Shown here: piece by piece, positions 1-8,387 of the stretch
How positions within the stretch are numbered: position 1 is the first letter of the stretch
Layout: each line of letters opens with the position of its first letter
Assembly: GCA_020853885.1 (NCBI GenBank)
Contig: JADYXZ010000006.1
Location: forward strand, 1-64,000
Length of the DNA: 64,000 nt
From: Bradyrhizobiaceae bacterium
GTDB taxonomy: Bacteria > Pseudomonadota > Alphaproteobacteria > Rhizobiales > Xanthobacteraceae
Direction of reading: 5' to 3'
Notes under the pieces: generated by a model
The model's input: the letters and a program-made list of their open reading frames with translations, nothing else
Databases searched by the model: none
Told to the model about the DNA's origin: nothing
Translations under genes and position numbers: made by a program

Positions 1-2
1 AG

Positions 3-389
3 CAGCAGCGCGCCGCCATCGCGCGCACGCTGGTGCAGGGGGCCAAAGTGGTTCTCGCTGACGAGCCGATTGCTTCTTTGGACCCTGAGTCCTCGCGCAA
101 GGTCATGGACATCCTGGCACGCATCAACCGCGAAGACCGCTGCACCGTCATCGTGTCGCTGCACCAGGTCGATGTGGCCATCAAATACTGCCCCCGCGTG
201 GTGGCTCTGCACCACGGTCAGGTGGTGTACGACGGCCCCTCCGCAGCCCTCACGCCTGCCTTGTTGCGCGGGTTGTATGGCGTGCACGCCGACGAGATCC
301 TGGCGGATGCCGCGAGCGGCCCTGCAGCGCCCGTGTCCATACCAGTACCCATGCCGCATTGGGCGCCCGCCATGGTCCAGGCCGCCTGA
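3..389 (+). CDS. phnC: Phosphonate ABC transporter ATP-binding protein PhnC, C-terminal part (cut by window start)
   Basis: The open frame enters from the left edge, so only the C-terminal 128 or so residues are present. The visible part starts at the end of the ABC signature ([10 protein letters not shown]) and continues through Walker B ([14 protein letters not shown]) and the switch region ([11 protein letters not shown]). It ends in a short tail. PhnC is the cytoplasmic ATPase of the PhnCDE phosphonate importer, and phnD and phnE follow on the same strand, which fixes the assignment. Leucine codons here are mostly CTG and TTG, unlike the CTC-rich genes further right; see the finding on the left edge. 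Confidence 0.93.
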   Translation, partial: QQRAAIARTLVQGAKVVLADEPIASLDPESSRKVMDILARINREDRCTVIVSLHQVDVAIKYCPRVVALHHGQVVYDGPSAALTPALLRGLYGVHADEILADAASGPAAPVSIPVPMPHWAPAMVQAA

Positions 390-436
390 ACGGTCTACCG
401 ACGTTTTTCTCAGTCACCTTCACTGGAGTTTCCATC

Positions 437-1420
437 ATGTTCAAGAAACTGTGCACCGCCCTGGCTTTGGGTCTGGGCTTGTCGGGCGCTTATGCCCAGG
501 ACATCAATTTCGGCATCATCTCGACCGAAGCCACGCAGAACCTCAAGGCCGACTGGCAGCCCCTGTTGGACGACATGGCCAAGCAGACCGGCCTCAAGAT
601 CCGCGCGTTCTTCGCACCGGACTATGCCGGCATCATCGAAGGCATGCGCTTCAACAAGGTGCAGGTCGCCTGGTACGGCAACAAGTCGGCGATGGAAGCC
701 GTCGACCGCGCCAACGGCGAGGTCTTTGCCCAGTCGGTCGATTTCCAGGGCAATCAGGGCTACTGGTCGCACGTCGTCGTACACGTCGACAGCCCGATCG
801 CCAGCATCGACGACGTGCTGAAGTGCGACAAGTCGATCGACTTCGGCATCGGCGATCCGAATTCCACCTCCGGCTTCCTGGTGCCGACGACCTACATCTT
901 CGCGGCGAAGAACGTCGATCCCAAGGAGTGCTTCAAGACCGTGCGTAATGCGTCGCACGAGGCGAACGCCATGGCCGTCGCCAACAAGCAGGTCGCTGCG
1001 GCCACCAACAACAGCGAGAACCTGCGCCGGCTGGAAGTGACCGCGCCCGAAGCACACAAGAAGCTCAAGGTGGTCTGGACGTCGCCGCTGATCCCGAGCG
1101 ATCCCCTGGTCTGGCGCAAGGACCTCGATCCCGCGCTGAAGTCGAAGCTCTACACTTTTATCATGACGTATGGCCGCCTCGGCACGTCCGAGGAGATTGC
1201 GGCCGCACGCAAGGTGCTGGCGGGACTGCAGTGGGCGCCGTTCCGGCCCTCGTCGGACGCGCAGCTCTATCCGATCCGCCAGCTCGAGTTGAACAAGCAG
1301 ATCCTCAAGATCAAGAGCGATGCGAAGCTCGGCGACGCCGAGAAGGCGACCCAGCTCACCTCGCTGCAGAAGGAAGTCGAGAAGATCAATACGCTCGCCG
1401 AGAAGGTGCCGAGTATGTGA
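437..1420 (+). CDS. phnD: Phosphonate ABC transporter substrate-binding protein PhnD
   Basis: Periplasmic phosphonate-binding protein of 327 aa. I chose ATG 437 because it gives a clean signal peptide (MFKKLCTALALGLGLSGAYA, residues 1-20). An upstream in-frame ATG at 359 would add 26 implausible residues overlapping the end of phnC. The mature part has the PhnD pattern: DINFGIISTEATQ at the start, then FFAPDYAGIIEGMRF and VAWYGNKSAMEA, and later FGIGDPNSTSGFLVPTTYIF, which lines the ligand pocket in this family. It lies 47 nt after phnC and 83 nt before phnE. Leucine codon use drifts from CTG/TTG in the 5-prime third to CTC later in the gene. Confidence 0.95.
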   Translation: MFKKLCTALALGLGLSGAYAQDINFGIISTEATQNLKADWQPLLDDMAKQTGLKIRAFFAPDYAGIIEGMRFNKVQVAWYGNKSAMEAVDRANGEVFAQSVDFQGNQGYWSHVVVHVDSPIASIDDVLKCDKSIDFGIGDPNSTSGFLVPTTYIFAAKNVDPKECFKTVRNASHEANAMAVANKQVAAATNNSENLRRLEVTAPEAHKKLKVVWTSPLIPSDPLVWRKDLDPALKSKLYTFIMTYGRLGTSEEIAAARKVLAGLQWAPFRPSSDAQLYPIRQLELNKQILKIKSDAKLGDAEKATQLTSLQKEVEKINTLAEKVPSM

Positions 1421-1439
1421 GTGGACCTGACAGGCGATA

Positions 1440-1469
1440 GCGGCCGGCGTCCGCCCCGTCGCCGGCCGC
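1440..1469 (+). terminator. Intercistronic hairpin between phnD and phnE
   Basis: A perfect 10-bp stem (GCGGCCGGCG at 1440-1449, its complement at 1460-1469) encloses a 10-nt loop and is followed by ATGTTTTCT. It sits 19 nt after the phnD stop and 34 nt before phnE. A hairpin here could stop part of the transcription after phnD, or protect the upstream RNA from decay. Either would give more binding protein than permease, as is common in ABC importer operons. The stem is seen in the sequence; the role is inferred. Confidence 0.55.
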
Positions 1470-1503
1470 ATGTTTTCTCGCCGCACTGAATCGGCAATCC
1501 ACG

Positions 1504-2322
1504 ATGAAGACATCCTCCCAGGTCCTCGACGACACGGCGCACATCGAGATTCCGCGGCATTCCATCCGGCGGCGGCTCGGATCGATGGCGATCTGGGCCA
1601 TCGTTGCGCTGCTGCTGGCCTGGAGTTTTTCGCCCGCCGAAATGTGGCGCGCCGCCAGTCTCGTCACCGACTGGCGCAACATGGCCGAGTTCGGCTCGGC
1701 TTTCCTGCAACCGAATTTCCGTGACTGGGATCTTTATGTCCATGAAATGATCGTCACTGTGCAGATCGCGATCTGGGGCACGGCGCTTGCGGTCGTTCTT
1801 GGCATCCCCTTTGCGATTCTGAGTTCCTCAAACGTCGCGCCGCAATGGATCGTGCAGCCGGTGCGCCGCCTCATGGATGCCTGCCGCGCAATCAATGAGA
1901 TCGTCTTTGCCTTGCTGTTCGTTGTGGCCGTCGGGCTCGGACCTTTTGCCGGCGTGATGGCATTGTTCATTCACAATACGGGCATCATCGCGAAACTCTT
2001 CTCTGAGGCGGTGGAGGCGATCGACCCGCGTCCGGTCGAGGGCATCCGCGCGACCGGCGCGTCGCGTCTCCAGGAAGTGATCTTCGGCGTGATCCCGCAG
2101 GTGATCCCGCTGTGGGCGTCCTACACACTTTATCGCCTCGAGACGAACGTGCGTTCGGCGACCGTGCTTGGGATCGTCGGCGCCGGCGGGATCGGACAGA
2201 CGCTCTATGAAGTGATCCGCAGTTTTCAGTATTCGCAGACGGCCGCGATCGTCGTTATTATCGTGCTGTCGGTGATGATCATCGATATCGTCAGCGCGCG
2301 ATTGCGCCGCATGCTCGTCTAG
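1504..2322 (+). CDS. phnE: Phosphonate ABC transporter permease PhnE
   Basis: Inner-membrane permease of 272 aa. The first hydrophobic segment lies at about residues 28-42, and several more follow from about 83 onward. The cytoplasmic EAA-type loop that contacts PhnC is at about 178-195 ([19 protein letters not shown]). The C-terminal part has the PhnE sequence [21 protein letters not shown]. Start ATG 1504 fits the family length of about 270 aa. It is the last gene of the transporter block; a 2H-phosphoesterase gene follows after 38 nt on the same strand. Confidence 0.95.
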   Translation: MKTSSQVLDDTAHIEIPRHSIRRRLGSMAIWAIVALLLAWSFSPAEMWRAASLVTDWRNMAEFGSAFLQPNFRDWDLYVHEMIVTVQIAIWGTALAVVLGIPFAILSSSNVAPQWIVQPVRRLMDACRAINEIVFALLFVVAVGLGPFAGVMALFIHNTGIIAKLFSEAVEAIDPRPVEGIRATGASRLQEVIFGVIPQVIPLWASYTLYRLETNVRSATVLGIVGAGGIGQTLYEVIRSFQYSQTAAIVVIIVLSVMIIDIVSARLRRMLV

Positions 2323-2360
2323 CGGAAAATCCGCCGTCGTGCTGTGAACCGGCAGCCTCG

Positions 2361-3056
2361 ATGCCTTCCTCCCGTTTCGCGATCTATTTCGTGCCGCCTG
2401 CGGGCTCGCAGCTCGGCGCATTCGGCGCAGCGGTCATGGGCTATAACGGCGGGCAGGGCGCGGAGGCCAGACGTCTCGCCTTGCCCGGCATTGAAGCCGG
2501 CGAGGCGGCAGAAATGACTGCAGAGCCTGCGCGCTACGGCTTTCATGCAACGCTGAAGGCGCCGTTTCGCCTGCGATCTTCCCGCTCGGTCGGGGAATTG
2601 TGTGCGGCCGTCGATGCCTTCGCCGCAGGCAACGCGCCGGTCAGCGTCGGGCAGATGCGCGTTCAGGCAATGGGCGCTTTCGTCGCGCTGAAGCCTTCCG
2701 GCGCTTGTCCGGCAGTCGATGAAATGGCAGCGAATTGCGTCCGCACGTTCGACGAATTCCGCGCGCCGCTGACCGCGCAGGAGCGGGAGCGCCGCCTGCA
2801 AGGCAGCCTCAACGCGCGGCAGATCGAGTTGCTCGATTCCTGGGGCTATCCCTATGTGCTGGACCAGTTCCGCTTTCACATGACGCTCGCGGGTCCTCTG
2901 TCGGAAGCGCGACGCGAAGCATGGCAAAGGGCGCTCGCAGACGCTTTTGCCGCGCTCAAGGACGAGCCGGTCATCGTCGATTCAATCGCGCTCGTGCAGC
3001 AGGACGATCCCGCGGGCCGCTTCCGCGTCGTGCACCGCGCGCGGCTTGCTGGCTGA
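2361..3056 (+). CDS. DUF1045 / 2H-phosphoesterase-like phosphonate-operon protein
   Basis: Protein of 231 aa of the DUF1045 family (TIGR03223, phosphonate operon protein). Two HxT motifs typical of the 2H phosphoesterase fold are visible: FHATLKAPF (His62, Thr64) and FHMTLAGPL (His173, Thr175). They are spaced as expected for a two-lobed active site. The gene lies between phnE and the convergent phnF. No phnP is present in the window, although the C-P lyase product is a cyclic ribosyl phosphate that PhnP opens in E. coli. A phosphodiesterase role at that step is my inference. The fold call is firm; the substrate is not. Confidence 0.85.
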   Translation: MPSSRFAIYFVPPAGSQLGAFGAAVMGYNGGQGAEARRLALPGIEAGEAAEMTAEPARYGFHATLKAPFRLRSSRSVGELCAAVDAFAAGNAPVSVGQMRVQAMGAFVALKPSGACPAVDEMAANCVRTFDEFRAPLTAQERERRLQGSLNARQIELLDSWGYPYVLDQFRFHMTLAGPLSEARREAWQRALADAFAALKDEPVIVDSIALVQQDDPAGRFRVVHRARLAG

Positions 3057-3057
3057 A

Positions 3058-3807
3058 TCACGTCTCGACGACGAGCTCCACGCGGTCGGCGGCGAAACGC
3101 GCGCGGCTGGCGAGGATCGGAATGCCGTCGGGCGATACGTCCACGGCGTCGATCACGAGGAGCGGCCGTCCGGGCGTGAGCCGCAGCCAGCGCGCGTCCA
3201 CCGCATCGGCGGTCGCCGCCGACACGCGCGTGCTGTGGCGCCGGTAATCGTCGAAGCCGGCGGCGGACAGCATGGGCGTGATCGAGCGCGTGCGCCGGTA
3301 GCTCCGGATCGCGTCCGGCACCCGCTCCGCGGGCAGCCAGACCGTGGACAGGCAGAGCGGCACGCGGTCTGCGCTGCGCAGGAGCTCGAGGCGCACGACA
3401 GGCGCGCCGGGAAGGAGTGCGAGCCGATTCGCGATCTCACCCACCACCGCCTCGGTGGCGCTCGCGACCAGCCGCCCGCCCGGCTGGCGGCCTGCACCGC
3501 CGACGATCTCGGAGAAGCGCGTGCGCGGGCGGATCGGGTAGGGAAGGCGCTTCGACTCAACATAGGTCCCGCTGCCGCGCTCGGCGCGCACGAGGCCGCG
3601 CCGCGCGAGCTCCGCGAGCGCGCGGCGCACCGTGTGGCGGTTCACGTCGAAGCGCACCGCCATCTCCGCTTCGCCCGGCAGCCGCGCGCCAAGCGGATAT
3701 TCGCCATGCACGATCGCGCGCTCGATGTCGTCGGCGATGCGCCGCCAGCGCGTGACACCGGTGAACGCCGCGGCGTCCGTCATTGCCATGTCGTTTGTCT
3801 GCCGCAT
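3058..3807 (-). CDS. phnF: GntR-family phosphonate regulator PhnF
   Basis: Transcription regulator of 249 aa. An N-terminal winged helix of the GntR type occupies about residues 20-85 (RRIADDIERAIVHGEYPLGARLPGE, then FDVNRHTVRRALAELARRGLV). A UTRA effector-binding domain of the HutC/PhnF subfamily follows. It is transcribed divergently from phnG across 96 nt and its 3-prime end meets the DUF1045 gene. PhnF proteins repress phn operons and are released under phosphate or phosphonate signals; the effector here is not visible. Start ATG 3807 is the longest; Met7 or Met9 are also possible. Confidence 0.92.
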   Translation of the reverse strand: MRQTNDMAMTDAAAFTGVTRWRRIADDIERAIVHGEYPLGARLPGEAEMAVRFDVNRHTVRRALAELARRGLVRAERGSGTYVESKRLPYPIRPRTRFSEIVGGAGRQPGGRLVASATEAVVGEIANRLALLPGAPVVRLELLRSADRVPLCLSTVWLPAERVPDAIRSYRRTRSITPMLSAAGFDDYRRHSTRVSAATADAVDARWLRLTPGRPLLVIDAVDVSPDGIPILASRARFAADRVELVVET

Positions 3808-3870
3808 GGTTTTGCTCTCTCAACCGCGTGCGATGTCATCAAGGCGTCATCGAGTCCGCATTAGGAATCT

Positions 3871-3886
3871 GTCTATCGATCTAGAC
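3871..3886. promoter_or_regulatory. Candidate PhnF operator
   Basis: The inverted repeat GTCTA-N6-TAGAC lies 17 nt before the phnG start, in the only intergenic region between phnF and phnG. The flank TCTAGACAA matches the GTCTAGAC-like half-sites used by many HutC/PhnF-type repressors. Its position over the likely phnG promoter would suit repression of the operon. The repeat is seen; the assignment is inferred. Confidence 0.45.
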
Positions 3887-3903
3887 AACTTGGCAGAGAT
3901 TCC

Positions 3904-4356
3904 ATGACGGCCGTGCGACAGGAAGAGAGCAACCGGCGCGCGGTCATGGCCGTGCTCGCGGAGGCTCGCGTCGACGAGCTTGTCCGGGCCATTCAGGCGC
4001 TCGGCACGCCCGCATTCCGCGAGCTGCGCCCGGCGGAGACGGGGCTCGTCATGGTGCGCGGCAGGATCGGCGGCGACGGCGCGCCGTTCAATCTCGGCGA
4101 GGCCACGGTCACGCGCGCCACGGTCCAGATCGAAAGCGGCGAGACGGGCTTCGCCTATGTGCTCGGCCGCGACCGTGAGAAGGCGCGGCTTGCGGCGCTC
4201 GCCGATGCGCTGTGGCAAGGCGCGCAGCGCGAGGCCGTCGAGCGCCATGTGCTTGCGCCGGTACGCGGTCGGCTCGAAACCGAGCGCGCACGAAAGCGCG
4301 CGGAAACCGCGGCGACGCGGGTCGATTTCTTCACGCTCGTGCGCGGCGAGGACTGA
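3904..4356 (+). CDS. phnG: C-P lyase subunit PhnG
   Basis: Small subunit (150 aa) of the PhnGHIJ core complex, which with PhnI attaches the phosphonate to ribose of ATP, displacing adenine. The family pattern is clear: RRAVMAVLAEARVDEL at the N-terminus, a central MVRGRIGGDGAPFNLGE and TVTRATVQ, and GFAYVLGRD before a charged C-terminal helix. It is the first gene of the phnG-N operon and phnH starts one nucleotide after its stop. The start is the only ATG consistent with family length. Confidence 0.95.
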   Translation: MTAVRQEESNRRAVMAVLAEARVDELVRAIQALGTPAFRELRPAETGLVMVRGRIGGDGAPFNLGEATVTRATVQIESGETGFAYVLGRDREKARLAALADALWQGAQREAVERHVLAPVRGRLETERARKRAETAATRVDFFTLVRGED

Positions 4357-4357
4357 G

Positions 4358-4957
4358 ATGCTGGTGATCGCCCCCGCCTTCGCCGATCCCGTCAGCGCGA
4401 ACCAGGCAACCTTCCGCGCCGTGATGGATGCCTTCGCGCGACCGGGGAGTGTGCGCGCGCTGACGGCGGCCGAGCTCGCGCCGCCCCCGCCGCTCTCGCG
4501 CGGGGCTGCGGCGGTCGCGCTCGCGCTCCTCGATTATGAAACGCCGGTCTGGCTCGATACGCGCCTGGCGGCGGAACGGAGCATCGCCGACTGGCTGCGT
4601 TTCCATACCGGCGCTCCGCTCATCGTTGAGCCGGGCCGTGCTGCCTTCGCCTTCATCGATGATGCTGCACGCATGCCGCCTTTCGAGGCGTTCTCGCTCG
4701 GCAGCGAGGAATATCCCGACCGTTCGACGACGCTCGTAATCCGCGTCGATGGCTTCGGCACAACTGCGCCTTTGACGCTTACGGGCCCCGGCATTGCGGG
4801 TCGGCGCGAATTCTCCTTCGCGCCGGCTCCCGCGGACTTTCCTGCGCGGCTGATCGCAAACCGCGCGCTGTTTCCGCGCGGCGTCGATCTCCTGTTCGTC
4901 GCAGACGAGGCCGCCGCCGCACTGCCGCGCTCCACGCGCCTCATCGAGAGGGCCTGA
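4358..4957 (+). CDS. phnH: C-P lyase subunit PhnH
   Basis: Core-complex subunit of 199 aa. ATG 4358 follows the phnG stop by one nucleotide and gives the usual PhnH length. The sequence keeps family features: FADPVSANQATFRAVMDAFARPG near the N-terminus, LALLDYETPVWLD, LIVEPGRAAFAFID, and a late RALFPRGVDLLFV. PhnH dimerises in the E. coli complex and has no known catalytic residues of its own. It sits in strict order between phnG and phnI. Confidence 0.95.
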   Translation: MLVIAPAFADPVSANQATFRAVMDAFARPGSVRALTAAELAPPPPLSRGAAAVALALLDYETPVWLDTRLAAERSIADWLRFHTGAPLIVEPGRAAFAFIDDAARMPPFEAFSLGSEEYPDRSTTLVIRVDGFGTTAPLTLTGPGIAGRREFSFAPAPADFPARLIANRALFPRGVDLLFVADEAAAALPRSTRLIERA

Positions 4958-4960
4958 GCC

Positions 4961-6070
4961 ATGTATGTGGCGGTGAAAGGCGGCGAGCGGGCGATCAAAA
5001 ACGCCCATCTTCTTCTTGCAGCGGAGCGGCGCGGCGACCCGGCCGTGCCGGAACTTTCGCTCGCGCAGATTTCGCAGCAGCTCGCGCATGCCGTGGATCG
5101 CGTCATGACCGAGGGCTCGCTCTATGACCGCGAGCTTGCGGCACTCGCCATCAAGCAGGCGCACGGCGATCTCATCGAGGCGATCTTCCTCGCTCGTGCC
5201 TATCGCACCACGCTGCCGCGCTTCGGCGCGTCGGAGCCGGTGGACACGGCGCAGATGGAGATCCGCCGCCGCATCTCCGCGACCTTCAAGGATCTGCCGG
5301 GCGGGCAAGTGCTCGGGCCTACCTTCGACTATACGCATCGGCTGCTCGATCCTGCGCTTGCGGAAGGATCGGCACTTGCCGAGCCCGCGCAGGCCGAAGG
5401 CGGCGACGCCGGGCCGATGCCGCGCGTCACCGATTTGCTGGCGCAGGATGGCCTGATCGAGCCGTCGCCCATGGCCGATCCCGATGCCCCCGTTGGCGAT
5501 CTCACGCGCGAGCCGCTCGACTTTCCCGCCGAGCGCGACCTGCGTTTGCAGAACCTTGCGCGCGGCGACGAGGGTTTCCTGCTCGCGCTCGGCTATTCGA
5601 CGCAACGCGGCTACGGCCGCACCCATCCCTTTGCCGGCGAGATCAGGCTTGGCGAGGTAGAGGTGGAGTTCTTCGCGGAAGAGGTCGGCTTCGCCGTTCC
5701 CCTCGGCCGCGTCACGCTCACCGAATGCCAGATGGTCAACCAGTTCCAGGGCTCGAAGACCGAAGCGCCGCGCTTCACCCGTGGCTACGGCCTCGCCTTC
5801 GGTCATTGCGAGCGCAAGGCGATGTCCATGGCGCTCGTCGACCGCTCCTTGCGCGCGCGCGAGCTGGGCGAGGAATTGCAGGCACCGGCGCAGGACGAGG
5901 AGTTCGTGCTCGCGCATTCCGACAATGTGCAGGCGACCGGCTTCGTCGAGCACCTCAAGCTGCCGCACTACGTGGACTTCCAGGCCGAGCTCGTGCTCGT
6001 GCGTCGCATGCGCGAGGAGGTTGCGGCGCAGGACAGCGGACAGGCGCCCATGCAGGAGGCCGCCGAATGA
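4961..6070 (+). CDS. phnI: C-P lyase subunit PhnI
   Basis: Core-complex subunit of 369 aa, full length for the family. PhnI is the nucleosidase/transferase component that exchanges adenine of ATP for the phosphonate. Recognisable stretches include MYVAVKGGERAIKNAH at the start, EIRRRISATFKDLPGGQVLG, GYSTQRGYGRTHPFAGEIR and RGYGLAFGHCERKAMSMALVDR. It starts three nucleotides after the phnH stop and overlaps phnJ by four nucleotides (ATGA), so translation of the two is probably coupled. Confidence 0.96.
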   Translation: MYVAVKGGERAIKNAHLLLAAERRGDPAVPELSLAQISQQLAHAVDRVMTEGSLYDRELAALAIKQAHGDLIEAIFLARAYRTTLPRFGASEPVDTAQMEIRRRISATFKDLPGGQVLGPTFDYTHRLLDPALAEGSALAEPAQAEGGDAGPMPRVTDLLAQDGLIEPSPMADPDAPVGDLTREPLDFPAERDLRLQNLARGDEGFLLALGYSTQRGYGRTHPFAGEIRLGEVEVEFFAEEVGFAVPLGRVTLTECQMVNQFQGSKTEAPRFTRGYGLAFGHCERKAMSMALVDRSLRARELGEELQAPAQDEEFVLAHSDNVQATGFVEHLKLPHYVDFQAELVLVRRMREEVAAQDSGQAPMQEAAE

Positions 6071-6906
6071 ACGCGCCCGCTTACAACTTCGCCTATCTCG
6101 ACGAGCAGACGAAGCGCATGATCCGCCGCGCGATCCTGAAGGGGATCGCGATCCCCGGCTATCAGGTGCCGTTCGCGAGCCGCGAGATGCCCATGCCCTA
6201 CGGCTGGGGCACGGGCGGCGTGCAGGTGACGGCCGCGATCCTCGGCCCCGGCGACACCCTCAAAGTGATCGACCAGGGCGCCGACGACACCACGAACGCG
6301 GTCTCGATCCGCCAGCTCTTCGCGAAGACCGCGGGTGTGTGCACGACAACGCACACCGCCGAGGCGACCGTGATCCAAACACGCCACCGCATCCCCGAGA
6401 CGAAGCTCGGCGAAGACCAGGTGCTCGTCTATCAGGTGCCGATCCCGGAGCCGTTGCGCTTCCTCGAGCCGCGCGAGACCGAGACGCGGCAGATGCACGC
6501 GCACGCCGACTACGGGCTCATGCACGTGAAGCTCTACGAGGACATCGCGCGCCACGGCCACATCTCCACGAGCTACGCCTATCCCGTGAAGGTGGACGGC
6601 CGCTACGTCATGGACCCGTCGCCCACGCCGAAGTTCGACAATCCGAAGATGAACGACTGCGCCGCGCTCCAACTCTTCGGCGCCGGCCGCGAGAAGCGCA
6701 TCTATGCGATCCCGCCGCACACCACGGTCGTCTCGCTCGACTTCGAGGACCATCCGTTCGAGGCGAGCCGCACGCAGGCAAGCTGCGAACTTTGCGGCGC
6801 CGACGATTCCTATCTCGACGAGGTCATCACCGACGACCGCGGCGGGCGCATGTTCGTCTGCTCCGACACCGACTATTGCGAGGCGAGGCGGGAGGCGCGG
6901 CCATGA
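6067..6906 (+). CDS. phnJ: Alpha-D-ribose 1-methylphosphonate 5-phosphate C-P lyase PhnJ
   Basis: Radical-SAM C-P bond-cleaving enzyme, 279 aa. All four iron-sulfur cysteines are present with E. coli spacing: Cys240, Cys243, Cys265 and Cys271 (C-x2-C-x21-C-x5-C; SCELC and FVCSDTDYC). The glycyl-radical Gly is in IPGYQVPF (Gly31, equivalent to E. coli Gly32). The start at ATG 6067 overlaps phnI by four nucleotides, and the end overlaps phnK by four. Nothing suggests inactivation, so the operon should be able to break C-P bonds of alkylphosphonates. Confidence 0.97.
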   Translation: MNAPAYNFAYLDEQTKRMIRRAILKGIAIPGYQVPFASREMPMPYGWGTGGVQVTAAILGPGDTLKVIDQGADDTTNAVSIRQLFAKTAGVCTTTHTAEATVIQTRHRIPETKLGEDQVLVYQVPIPEPLRFLEPRETETRQMHAHADYGLMHVKLYEDIARHGHISTSYAYPVKVDGRYVMDPSPTPKFDNPKMNDCAALQLFGAGREKRIYAIPPHTTVVSLDFEDHPFEASRTQASCELCGADDSYLDEVITDDRGGRMFVCSDTDYCEARREARP

Positions 6907-7682
6907 TCGCCGAAGCGCCGCTCCTCGTCGCCGAAGGACTCGGCAAGACCTACGGCCGCCAGCTCGGCTGCCGCGATGTGTCGCTTGCGCTGCATGAAGG
7001 CGAGGTGCTCGCGGTCGTCGGCGAGTCGGGATCGGGCAAGTCCACCCTCCTGCATCTGCTCTCGGCGCAGTTGGAGCCGAGCGTGGGCCGCGTGCTCTAC
7101 CGCACGCGCGATGGGGCGCTCCGCGACCTCGGTGAGATGACTACGGCGGAACGCAAGTTTCTCGCCCGCACCGACTGGGGCTTCGTGCATCAGGACGCGG
7201 CGGCCGGCCTGCGCATGGCGGTCTCCGCCGGCGCCAACGTGGGCGAGCGGCTGATGGCGGTCGGCGCGCGGCACTACGGCCGCATCCGCGGCGCCGCGCT
7301 CGATTGGCTCGCGCGCGTCGAGATCGACCCCGGCCGCATCGACGACGCGCCGCGCACCTTCTCCGGCGGCATGCGCCAGCGGCTGCAGATCGCGCGCAAC
7401 CTCGTAACAAAGCCGCGCCTCGTCTTCATGGACGAGCCCACGGGCGGGCTCGACGTCTCGGTGCAGGCGCGGCTTCTCGATCTCCTGCGCGGTCTCGTGC
7501 GCGAGCTGCGCCTCGCCGCCGTGGTCGTGACCCACGACCTCGCCGTGGCGCGGCTCCTCTCGCACCGCATGATCGTGATGAAGGACGGCGAGGTGATCGA
7601 GGAGGGTCTCACCGATCAGGTGCTCGACGATCCGCGCGAGCCCTATACGCAGCTTCTCGTTTCCTCGGTGCTTCCGGCATGA
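6903..7682 (+). CDS. phnK: C-P lyase ABC-type ATPase PhnK
   Basis: ABC-type ATPase of 259 aa, but not a transporter: PhnK docks on the PhnGHIJ core as a dimer and uses ATP during turnover. Walker A (VGESGSGKSTLLHLL), signature (FSGGMRQRLQIARNL), Walker B (RLVFMDEPTGGLD) and switch His (VVVTHDLAVA) are all intact. ATG 6903 overlaps the phnJ stop. It resembles oligopeptide-importer ATPases, but its position between phnJ and phnL identifies it. Confidence 0.95.
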   Translation: MIAEAPLLVAEGLGKTYGRQLGCRDVSLALHEGEVLAVVGESGSGKSTLLHLLSAQLEPSVGRVLYRTRDGALRDLGEMTTAERKFLARTDWGFVHQDAAAGLRMAVSAGANVGERLMAVGARHYGRIRGAALDWLARVEIDPGRIDDAPRTFSGGMRQRLQIARNLVTKPRLVFMDEPTGGLDVSVQARLLDLLRGLVRELRLAAVVVTHDLAVARLLSHRMIVMKDGEVIEEGLTDQVLDDPREPYTQLLVSSVLPA

Positions 7683-8380
7683 ATCCGGTCCTCGAAATCC
7701 GCGGCCTCGCCAAGTCCTTCACCATGCACTTGCAGGGTGGCGTGCGGATTCCGGTGGTCGCGGGCGTGAGCTTCTCGGTCGCTCCCGGCGAATGCGTCGT
7801 GCTCGGCGGCCCTTCGGGCGCCGGCAAGTCATCGATCCTGAAGATGATCTTCGGCAACTACCGCTGCGACGCCGGAGAAATCCGCGTCCGCAATGGAGAC
7901 GAGACCGTCGATGTCGCTCGCGCAGCCCCGCGCCGTGTGCTTGCGCTGCGGCAAGAAACCATCGGCTACGTGAGCCAGTTCCTGCGCGCGGTGCCGCGCG
8001 TCTCCGCGCGTGACGTGGTGGCGGCACCCTTGGCGGACAGCGGCACGCCGCTCGACGCCGCTCGCGCGGAGGCCGAGCGCATGATGGCGCGGCTCAATCT
8101 GCCGGAGCGTCTCTGGAAACTGCCGCCCGCGACTTTCTCCGGCGGCGAGCAGCAGCGCGTCAATCTCGCGCGCGGCTTCCTGCCGGATCTTCCGCTCCTT
8201 CTGCTCGACGAGCCGACTGCCTCGCTCGACGCCGCGAACAGGGAAGTGGTCGTCGAACTCGTGAAAGAGAAGAAGGCGAGGGGCGTTGCCGTCGTCGCCA
8301 TCGCCCACGACGAGGACGTGCGCGACGCCATCGCAGACAGGATCGTCGATGTCAGCCGCTTTGCCGCCGCCGCAGCCTGA
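7679..8380 (+). CDS. phnL: C-P lyase ABC-type ATPase PhnL
   Basis: Second non-transport ABC ATPase of the C-P lyase complex, 233 aa. It binds on top of PhnK in the E. coli structure. Walker A is GGPSGAGKSSIL, the signature is FSGGEQQRVNLARG and Walker B is LLLLDEPTASLD. The start ATG 7679 overlaps the phnK stop (ATGA). It is LolD-like in sequence, and its operon position gives the assignment. Confidence 0.95.
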   Translation: MNPVLEIRGLAKSFTMHLQGGVRIPVVAGVSFSVAPGECVVLGGPSGAGKSSILKMIFGNYRCDAGEIRVRNGDETVDVARAAPRRVLALRQETIGYVSQFLRAVPRVSARDVVAAPLADSGTPLDAARAEAERMMARLNLPERLWKLPPATFSGGEQQRVNLARGFLPDLPLLLLDEPTASLDAANREVVVELVKEKKARGVAVVAIAHDEDVRDAIADRIVDVSRFAAAAA

Positions 8381-8387
8381 GACCGTC

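Noticed and set aside
4331-5968. A 545-codon open frame antisense to phnH-phnI
   Set aside because: It covers two genes of a conserved operon and has no domain likeness.
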